The notes under the pieces are model-generated. The model saw nothing but the letters and a program-made list of their open reading frames with translations. It did no database searches and was not told the origin of the DNA. 13,992 nucleotides of DNA from CAZLHO01 sp964559455. Lineage in GTDB: Bacteria > Krumholzibacteriota > Krumholzibacteriia > LZORAL124-64-63. Of this stretch, positions 1 through 4,800 are shown piece after piece. The DNA lies in assembly GCA_964559455.1 (NCBI GenBank), contig CAZLHO010000066.1, positions 1 through 13,992 on the forward strand, written 5' to 3'. A program made the position numbers and the translations under genes. Numbering within the stretch: the stretch's first letter is position 1; every line of letters begins with the position of its first letter.

Positions 1-92
1 CCAGGAACTGCCGGTAGCGCAGGTCGAGGCGGTCCGGGGCGGGGCGGTTGCGGGCCGAGCGGGGCAGGATGATGCGGCCGCCGTGCAGGCCC
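1..92 (-). pseudogene. Fragment of HNH endonuclease 3' end (second copy)
   Basis: Read on the minus strand, these bases encode about 30 residues matching the C-terminal part of the HNH protein fragment at 1094-1558. The DNA matches 1120-1211 at 91 of 92 positions, and the one difference (base 32 versus 1151) is silent, GAC versus GAT for Asp. Similarity stops abruptly at base 92, so the upstream part of the gene, including the catalytic HNH motif, is absent here. The extreme C-terminus would lie left of the window. No function is expected from this piece. Confidence 0.8.
1..92. repeat. Direct repeat, left copy
   Basis: A 92-bp direct repeat of 1120-1211 with a single mismatch. It may continue beyond the left window edge. 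The right boundary is sharp: after base 92 the sequence changes to a run of C and then AT-rich DNA. The repeat pair brackets the 263-residue secreted protein gene. Confidence 0.9.
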
Positions 93-132
93 ACCCCCCC
101 TTTTATTCGGGGAAAATATGACGCGAAGGGAC

Positions 133-161
133 TTCATGCTGGACGGTGCTTCTTCGATAAT
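133..161 (+). promoter_or_regulatory. Possible sigma-70 promoter for the secreted protein gene
   Basis: TTCATG at 133-138 and GATAAT at 156-161 are 17 bases apart. The -10 box is good but the -35 box is weak. The site lies in an unusually AT-rich stretch (about 100-225) directly before the gene starting at 228, which supports but does not prove a promoter. Confidence 0.3.
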
Positions 162-227
162 GATATGATGTTAAATACTTTACTGATCCCATGCCTATCG
201 AGTTCACCATTATCAGGGGGCTTATCG

Positions 228-1019
228 ATGAAGCACAATCATCTGTGGGATCTTTCGCCATCGAGCTCTCGTGTCGCCACATTCCTTTGCCCCGTCTTGG
301 TCGCGCTGATCCTGACGCCGTGCATCGCCATGGCCTACCATTTCGAAATACCCCCGGAGCACTACTGGCAATACGAGTCGAGCATAATGTCCGTCGTCTC
401 CGGCATCGTCGATCCATCGTACAGCCGTCTCGAGCCGCCGCTGCTGGGGGTCGTGAACTCGATCTCCTCGGTGACCGCATCTGCATTCGCACGGGCCGAC
501 GCTTTGATCCGGGTCAATCCGACATCGATCGAGTTCTCCTTCGACAACTACACCGAATCCCTTCCTCCCAACTACTACCCCTACTCCATCACCGATTTCT
601 TGATCGTATGCCGGATCGTTCGCGACATCGGCGATCCCCTGAACGACTACGTCGACGTGTCCTATTCCTGGACGGCGACCAGCGCGGGATCTCACGACGA
701 CCACGGGGGGTCCTCGACTTCCGTGATGGGCGCCGGCTACCACGGCGAGTACGGCGCACACTGGGATTTCGGGGAAAGAATGTCCGTCGACAACTGCGAA
801 TCGGATTCCGACGCAGGCGTATGGCACGTCCGGATCGATCCTGTGCAAATCGACTCCGAGAATTTCGTGTGCGTCCGCATCGGCGCGGTCGCAGGCAGTC
901 GTTCCCAGAGCTCGTTCCAGTGGCAGGACATATCCGGAGAAGGCTACATCGCGCTGCCCGGGGACCCCATCCCCGCCCCGGCGAGTTCCTGGGGGCAGGT
1001 CAAGAGCCTGTTCCGCTAG
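228..1019 (+). CDS. Secreted protein of unknown function
   Basis: A 263-residue protein. The ATG at 228 is preferred to earlier in-frame starts because a purine-rich AGGGGG sits 7 bases upstream and because it gives a clean Sec signal peptide: a polar start, a hydrophobic stretch at about residues 17-34, and an Ala-Met-Ala cleavage site after residue 36. The mature part is rich in Ser, Tyr, Asp and Gly and looks beta-rich. It has three Cys (128, 190, 215), two of which could form an exported disulfide. The end is Pro-rich and then carries a short tail SSWGQVKSLFR. I do not recognise a family or an enzyme motif. It stands alone between two copies of an HNH gene end and has no partner gene. Likely exported to the periplasm or outside; function unknown. 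Confidence 0.7.
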   Translation: MKHNHLWDLSPSSSRVATFLCPVLVALILTPCIAMAYHFEIPPEHYWQYESSIMSVVSGIVDPSYSRLEPPLLGVVNSISSVTASAFARADALIRVNPTSIEFSFDNYTESLPPNYYPYSITDFLIVCRIVRDIGDPLNDYVDVSYSWTATSAGSHDDHGGSSTSVMGAGYHGEYGAHWDFGERMSVDNCESDSDAGVWHVRIDPVQIDSENFVCVRIGAVAGSRSQSSFQWQDISGEGYIALPGDPIPAPASSWGQVKSLFR

Positions 1020-1093
1020 GACCGGTCGGGCGGCGTCCTGGGGACCTGCGCGGAACCCCTCGATTGTCGGATCATCGGGTCATCGATCGGCCG

Positions 1094-1558
1094 TCAGCCG
1101 GCCAGCCGCCGCTCCTCGTCCAGGAACTGCCGGTAGCGCAGGTCGAGGCGATCCGGGGCGGGGCGGTTGCGGGCCGAGCGGGGCAGGATGATGCGGCCGC
1201 CGTGCAGGCCCTTGAGGCCGTGGCGCAGCATGGGGCCGTCCTCTTCGGCGAGGATGTCGCCGCGGACGCGGATCTCGTAGTCGGGCGTGACGCCCAGGAA
1301 GAAGCGGTCGAAGGCGGCGTGGTGCAGCTTGCAGAGGGCGAGGCCGTTGGGGACCTCGGCGACGCCGCCGGGATCGCTGTCGGGGATGATGTGGGCGGCG
1401 TCGAGCAGCTCGGCGTGGCGCAGGCGGCACAGGGCGCACTGGCTGCGGTAGGCGTCGAGGACGCGCTCGCGGAAGCCCCGCTGGTGCACGCGGCGCTTGA
1501 AGGTGGTGGTGATGTAGCGGCGGCGGCCGCTGTCCTGGTCGTCGGAGGCGGCGGTCGC
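1094..1558 (-). pseudogene. HNH endonuclease, 5'-truncated
   Basis: The C-terminal part of an HNH nuclease of the HNH_2 type often annotated as a putative restriction endonuclease. Numbered from the GTG at 1489, it has C18-x2-C21, H33 in DAAHI, N48 and C53-x2-HH56-57, the zinc and HNH metal-binding pattern. The conserved lead-in RRRYITTTFKRRVHQRGF is read through upstream of that GTG, so the GTG is not the native start. HNH-like sequence stops near 1556-1560, and the frame then runs into the antisense of an IS3 transposase until a stop at 1616-1618. Whole members of this family are roughly 300 residues, so the N-terminal half is missing. No start or ribosome site is evident. Most likely a dead remnant, although the catalytic domain itself is intact and the short product could in principle fold. 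Confidence 0.7.
1120..1211. repeat. Direct repeat, right copy
   Basis: The partner of bases 1-92 (91 of 92 identical). It lies inside the truncated HNH gene. Beyond 1211 this copy continues as HNH coding sequence while the left copy does not. Confidence 0.9.
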
Positions 1559-1559
1559 G

Positions 1560-1751
1560 ACGGTCGCGGAGTCGTTCTTCAGCTCGTTGAAGAAGGAGAG
1601 GGTGCGGCGGAGGATCTACCGGACGCGAGACGAGGCGAGGGCCGACTTGTTCGACTACATCGAGATGTTCTACAATCCGAAGCGCCGTCACGGCCACATC
1701 GGCAGCGTCAGTCCCGGGGCGTTCGAGGCCGCCTCAAGCAGCGAGCCTTGA
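1560..1751 (+). pseudogene. IS3-family transposase OrfB, C-terminal remnant
   Basis: Read from 1560, the frame gives AESFFSSLKKERVRRRIY, then RTRDEARADLFDYIEMFYN, then PKRRHGHIG, ending at the TGA at 1749-1751. This is the typical last part of the IS3-family DDE transposase (rve domain): the Glu of the DDE triad lies in the ESFFSSLK helix, and YNxxRRHxHxG is the family's closing motif. Only about 63 codons remain. The N-terminal helix-turn-helix ORF and the two catalytic Asp are missing, so it cannot transpose on its own. It joins HNH coding sequence on its left side. Confidence 0.85.
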
Positions 1752-1779
1752 GTGTCTAGCAAAATGGGGCAAGTCCCCA
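1560..1779 (+). mobile_element. IS3-family element, right-end remnant
   Basis: It consists of the transposase tail plus about 28 bases after its stop. The stretch around 1755-1779 contains GGGGCAAGTCCCCA and ends in CA, as IS3-family right ends do. From 1780 rightward the sequence reads as half of an integron attC, so 1779/1780 is taken as the insertion edge. The left end of the element is lost at a rearrangement near 1560. Confidence 0.65.
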
Positions 1780-1813
1780 GAGCCGAGCCGCCAGCTTGAA
1801 CGGCCTGTTAGAT
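1780..1813 (-). other. Left half of an integron attC site, cut by the IS3 end
   Basis: On the minus strand the sequence runs ATCTAAC (1813-1807), a perfect RYYYAAC R'' core, then the 5-base spacer AGGCC, then GTTCAAGC (1801-1794), then a GC-rich arm down to 1780. The core-spacer-GTTCAAGC arrangement matches, as I recall it, the left half of the classic aadA-type attC. The stop codon TAA of the 1808-2560 gene lies inside the core, the normal position for a cassette gene. The matching right half with GTTRRRY is absent because the IS3 right end begins at 1779. Confidence 0.6.
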
Positions 1814-2560
1814 TCTACGCAATGCCGCCAAGCAATTTTCTGCTTCGACAACACCTATCGGAGTTATCAAACAATCTTGTCCGTTCACTAAATGTATCAT
1901 TCCAGCCGCATGAAGACGTTTCGCGATTTTCAGGAAATTTACTCTGTTCTTGTATTCTATCTTCGTCATTAGATCAGATATATTCTGCGGACTATAGTCG
2001 TAGAGATGAATCAGAATCTGATCTCGAGCCGTGCATTTTGGATCTAGTATCCTCGAGATGTCTCCGACCTTCCATATCGCCGGAACTCTACGTTCGACAA
2101 TCTGAGATATCTGAGCTTGTACGTGATCAGCACTTGCCTGAGACGCCAATCTCAGTAACTCAGCTAGAACCCACTTAACCGTGGCCAGAATATATGTAGA
2201 ATCCATCTCATTTGGTGTAATATTCGCTAAATGTCCTACACCTCGTTTGTTTCGTAATCCGTAAATCGACTTTAAAGCCCTAGGGATCAGAATGCGGTAG
2301 GATTGATCGCCCGCCGCCTGCTCGTATCTTCGAAGCTCCCCATCATTGAAGCTCGCTAAACTACGGCCGATCGGCGTGTATTTGCCGAACAGTACGTTTT
2401 CGACGATTCTTCGCACAGCCTCAACGAAGTGCCCGGAATCTAGTTCACTCGCTTTCCATTTTCTTGCACAGAAGTTCGATTCAATCTCGTCGTACGCCTG
2501 CAGCACTGCATCGACGACGGCACCAGGATGCGCGGCCTTTAGCTCCTTTTCTACATCCAT
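1808..2560 (-). CDS. HEPN-like / winged-helix cassette protein, unknown function
   Basis: A 250-residue cytosolic protein with no signal peptide or membrane segment. The first 140 residues are predicted all-helical and contain R103-N-K-R-G-V-G-H110, an R-x6-H arrangement followed by a long helix. This resembles the catalytic motif of HEPN RNases and the related helical part of abortive-infection proteins. Residues about 178-245 look like a winged helix-turn-helix, with a hydrophobic helix-turn and an ITPIGVVEAENCL wing-to-helix end. The start ATG (2558-2560) follows the stop of the upstream gene with no gap, and GAGGGA lies about 9 bases before it, so the two are translationally coupled. Its stop lies in an attC core, which makes it the last gene of an integron cassette. 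It is visibly more AT-rich than the flanks. HEPN activity is inferred from the motif only; a purely structural or transcriptional role is possible. Confidence 0.75.
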   Translation of the reverse strand: MDVEKELKAAHPGAVVDAVLQAYDEIESNFCARKWKASELDSGHFVEAVRRIVENVLFGKYTPIGRSLASFNDGELRRYEQAAGDQSYRILIPRALKSIYGLRNKRGVGHLANITPNEMDSTYILATVKWVLAELLRLASQASADHVQAQISQIVERRVPAIWKVGDISRILDPKCTARDQILIHLYDYSPQNISDLMTKIEYKNRVNFLKIAKRLHAAGMIHLVNGQDCLITPIGVVEAENCLAALRRI

Positions 2561-3103
2561 CTATTTAAGTCCCTCCGCAATCGACTGAGCTTTTTTCTTG
2601 CCGGGTACCGTTAGCTTTATCGACTGGCTACTTCCATTACCCGAAACGATGAAGTGCTCCTTCTGGCTTTTCATGGTCGCGGAGAAATTCCCACTATCAA
2701 GACACGCGTGGGAACTGCATAGGTCCCGAACATCTGAGTAGGGAGTAGATTCATTTCCCTTCAGGCTGTTTGCGAAAGCAAGCAGCAGAGCCGCATTGAT
2801 CGACTTGGCCGACTTGGTTTTTCCAGGAAGCGTTTTAAGAATCTGCACTTTCCCATCGGCGTCTGCAAAAACAGTATCGTACGCTGCCAATCCATCTGGT
2901 TGGTCAGTAACCTCAGTTCCTCTAGGCGGCGGAGGCGGCGGATCGCGTAACTCCGAACCAGGGTTTCTTGGCACGGCCTTGAATGATTCCTTTATAAGCG
3001 GCTCAAGGAACTTGAGTTGATCGCTCACAAATCCTTCACTACCTTGTAGTTCTAGTACACCGTCCCTGAGCGAAATATGGACCTTTACTTGTTCTTGAGT
3101 CAT
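2561..3103 (-). CDS. Small two-part cassette protein of unknown function
   Basis: A 180-residue soluble protein. Residues 1-45 form a compact beta-then-helix unit (VHISLRDGVLELQGSEGF, then a helix around DQLKFLEPLIKESF). A Pro-rich linker with six consecutive Pro lies at about 55-60. The C-terminal unit (about 95-175) contains a helix-rich stretch starting at SINAALLLAFANSL and a Lys-rich VPGKKKAQSIAEGL end, compatible with a small winged-helix-type fold. The ATG at 3103 has AAAGGA upstream. It begins 37 bases after the attC core at 3140, as expected for the first gene of a cassette, and its stop abuts the start of the HEPN-like gene, so the two probably act together. I do not recognise the family. 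Confidence 0.75.
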   Translation of the reverse strand: MTQEQVKVHISLRDGVLELQGSEGFVSDQLKFLEPLIKESFKAVPRNPGSELRDPPPPPPRGTEVTDQPDGLAAYDTVFADADGKVQILKTLPGKTKSAKSINAALLLAFANSLKGNESTPYSDVRDLCSSHACLDSGNFSATMKSQKEHFIVSGNGSSQSIKLTVPGKKKAQSIAEGLK

Positions 3104-3139
3104 CGCGTTCCTGTCCTTTTCTCAATGAGTGGTCCCACA

Positions 3140-3225
3140 ATCTAACGAATGGATGACGGGCGGGGAGGACTGCAATAGCGAAGCGGCGGCAGTTCTCACC
3201 GTCCCTGTCCATCCTCTTGTTCGAC
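3140..3225 (-). other. Integron attC recombination site (complete)
   Basis: An 86-bp imperfect palindrome. On the minus strand it opens with GTCGAAC (3225-3219, R'', one base off RYYYAAC) and closes with GTTAGAT (3146-3140, a perfect GTTRRRY R'). Inside the cores are 4-base unpaired spacers (3147-3150 and 3215-3218). A long stem follows, 3151-3173 with 3189-3214: GGATG pairs with CATCC, and further in ACTGC faces GCAGT. Three bulged bases lie on one arm only (3202, 3206, 3209), and there is a 15-nt loop (3174-3188). This is the R box, spacer, L box and extrahelical-base layout of attC sites. It overlaps the last codons of the zinc-ribbon gene and precedes the 2561-3103 gene, in the same orientation as the half site at 1780-1813. 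Confidence 0.85.
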
Positions 3226-4173
3226 TTCCTTGACTCGGATGAGCTTCGTGCAGTTTGGGCAGAATTGGAGCCATTCGCCGCGGGAGTTTCGGGTGTCACG
3301 AAAGCTGACTGTCCAGGCGCAGTAGGGACACTCTGCTTGCCCGCCGATGATCTTCGAAGCTTCCAGTACCTGTGGTTCTTCAATATCGAATTTGTCCACT
3401 TTCTTCGTGTCGAAATTGAACTGCACTCGTGCGTAACACTCGTAGCAGTTCCGAATAGTCGTTCCCCAGTCGGTTGGGCCACGTCGAATACGGATTCTGT
3501 TGCTGCAGGACGAATTGGGGCAGTCAATCTCGATGTCATCTGAATAGCTCATCTTGATGATACCATCTGGAAGCCGATGGCAGATGAACACCTTCCGGCA
3601 TTTGTCACAGCGACAATGCTTCGACGCGCCAGCCGCACGCGGCATGAGCACCTCCACCTGATTCTGGCATTCGGGGCAGTTGATCTTCTCCCGCTGGGCG
3701 CCCTCCTCAACTCGTGTGACGGCCTCCTCACGGAGCTTCGGGATGGATATATTCACCCTCGCAATTCTCTGCAGATCCTCGAAGGACAGTTCGGCTTGAC
3801 TCGCAAGGCGAGTGAGTTGCGTACCAACTACCTCGTAGTAGATCTTTGACGTTGGCCCGTCTGGATCGTAGTTGTACACGTCCTGTGCCAGATCCCTCAT
3901 CTGCGAAGAAAGCAGGAAGATGCGTGTCCCGGAAGCCTCTGCCAGGTCCTGCATCTCCTTCCTAGATGTCACGCGGGCGAAGTGGCGCGAGACAAGGAAT
4001 GAGACATAGAAGGTGCCGAAGATCATGGTTACGTCTGCAAGGATCTGTGCTGGCTTCTCTGTGGCAAAGTGACCAATCATCGCCGCAGCCACAACCAGAA
4101 TAAGTGCGGCGACCCCCATCACATTCTGCACATCACTTGATGACCCCGTCTGCGTCCCGTTGGATTGCGCCAT
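3196..4173 (-). CDS. Membrane-anchored multi-zinc-ribbon protein, unknown function
   Basis: A 325-residue protein with a short polar start, two predicted membrane helices (about 18-36 and 44-62), and a helical region (about 70-160) that may form a coiled coil. Three successive CxxC-type zinc-binding units follow: C166-x2-C169 with C189-x2-C192; C218-x4-C223 with C243-x2-C246; and C282-x2-C285 with C305-x2-C308. The spacing suggests three zinc ribbons facing the cytosol. No catalytic motif is visible; zinc ribbons of this kind usually bind nucleic acid or protein. The ATG at 4173 has GGAGAAAGAAGA upstream. The gene's 3' end lies inside the attC at 3140-3225, so it is a cassette gene, upstream of and in line with the two-gene cassette. 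Function unknown; a membrane sensor or scaffold is a guess. Confidence 0.75.
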   Translation of the reverse strand: MAQSNGTQTGSSSDVQNVMGVAALILVVAAAMIGHFATEKPAQILADVTMIFGTFYVSFLVSRHFARVTSRKEMQDLAEASGTRIFLLSSQMRDLAQDVYNYDPDGPTSKIYYEVVGTQLTRLASQAELSFEDLQRIARVNISIPKLREEAVTRVEEGAQREKINCPECQNQVEVLMPRAAGASKHCRCDKCRKVFICHRLPDGIIKMSYSDDIEIDCPNSSCSNRIRIRRGPTDWGTTIRNCYECYARVQFNFDTKKVDKFDIEEPQVLEASKIIGGQAECPYCAWTVSFRDTRNSRGEWLQFCPNCTKLIRVKEVEQEDGQGR

Positions 4174-4409
4174 TTTGGTCTTCTTTCTCCGCCTGTCGAA
4201 CGTGAATTATCCAGAACTCGATATCCAGATACCCTGCGATCAATGCCTGGACTCTTGAGTTCATCCGCGCTCTGCATAATCCGCCCGAATAACTCCGCTA
4301 TCTCTTATCCACTTCAAGCAATAGAAGCCCACACCCTACTATATCTTGACATTATCTTCAACTATCAGCCCGCGCCTGCCCTCGGCATTGCCCTCCCCCT
4401 TTTCTCCCA
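4174..4409. other. Gene-free leader and island boundary
   Basis: No convincing gene. The part up to about 4365 is AT-rich, like the minus-strand cassette genes, and is their 5' leader. I find no strong sigma-70 promoter in it: the best minus-strand pair, TTGAAG with AGTTAT at 17 bases, is weak. Around 4365 the composition switches to GC-rich, and from 4410 the sequence is homologous to the MATE upstream region. No attC or attI is recognisable at this edge. Confidence 0.5.
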
Positions 4410-4800
4410 TTCCTTGTCCCCCATCGCCCCGTACCCTGATCGCCGGCCCCACCGCGAAAACCACGCCCCCATGCCCAGCTTCCTCGACCGCCTCCGGAAT
4501 CACGCCTTGCTTCGCCCCGGCGCCGGCCTCTGCGCATCCATCGAACCCCGCCCAGGCCTTCTGATCCCCTTGTTCGCAGGCGCGCAGGAGCAAGGCGCCG
4601 CCTCGCTCTGCTGGTGGCTGACCGGCGCTCAGTTGGACGACTAGATGCGCAACCTGCTCTGGCGCGTGCTCCCGGCGCTCGGGGTGGCGATGCCGGGGCA
4701 GGGGGCGACCTCGCCGTGCCCGCGGCTGCCCGGCCGGGGCGGCGCCCGCTTCGCCCAGCCGGTCACCCAGCCAATCGACGTGCCGGTCGCCCGAGCCTAG
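4410..4800 (+). repeat. Degenerate duplication of the MATE gene's upstream and 5' region
   Basis: From 4410 (TTCCTTGTCC) the bases align with 6623 onward. They share TACCCTGA, CGAAA and the start ATGCCCAGCTTCCTCGACCG, with a 1-base length difference over the 61 upstream bases. The duplication therefore includes the upstream region as well as coding sequence. It is in the same orientation as the intact gene, and the lipoprotein gene at 4797-6407 lies between the copies. Confidence 0.8.
4471..4800 (+). pseudogene. Decayed, internally deleted MATE transporter fragment
   Basis: The ATG at 4471 starts MPSFLDRLRNHALLRPGAG, nearly the same as the intact MATE start at 6683. Codons 40-57 (EQGAASLCWWLTGAQLDD) then align with MATE residues 94-111, so about 54 residues covering the first membrane helices are deleted. 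A TAG at 4642-4644 replaces MATE Asp112. The same frame continues as MRNLLWRVLPALGV, against VRNLLWHVLLVVGA in the intact protein. After that the match is blurred; a second GQGATS-like segment follows near 4694-4737 and the frame closes at 4798-4800. The rest of the transporter is missing. It cannot make a working transporter. Confidence 0.8.

Noticed and set aside
1036..1060. GGGG...CCCC hairpin after the secreted protein gene as a terminator
   Set aside because: The stem is about 4 bp with a 12-base loop and no T-run follows.
1094..1489. The HNH frame as an intact 131-residue gene starting at GTG 1489
   Set aside because: Family-like sequence continues upstream of that GTG (RRRYITTTFKRR), no ribosome site precedes it, and the family is usually more than twice this length, so it is treated as truncated.
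191..1759. A 522-codon open frame on the plus strand across the left region
   Set aside because: It is antisense to the HNH remnant and out of frame with the signal-peptide protein; the residues are low-complexity Arg/Ala/Val typical of shadow frames. Only its neighbouring frame near 1560-1751 matches a known family.
4356..4362. GTTGAAG on the minus strand as the R' core of a third attC
   Set aside because: One base off GTTRRRY, and no complementary arm or R'' follows at 50-140 bases; a single 7-mer is expected by chance.
4165..4644. A 159-codon plus-strand frame as a real gene
   Set aside because: Its first 100 codons lie in the leader of the minus-strand cassette genes and look random; the rest is the start of the decayed MATE copy.
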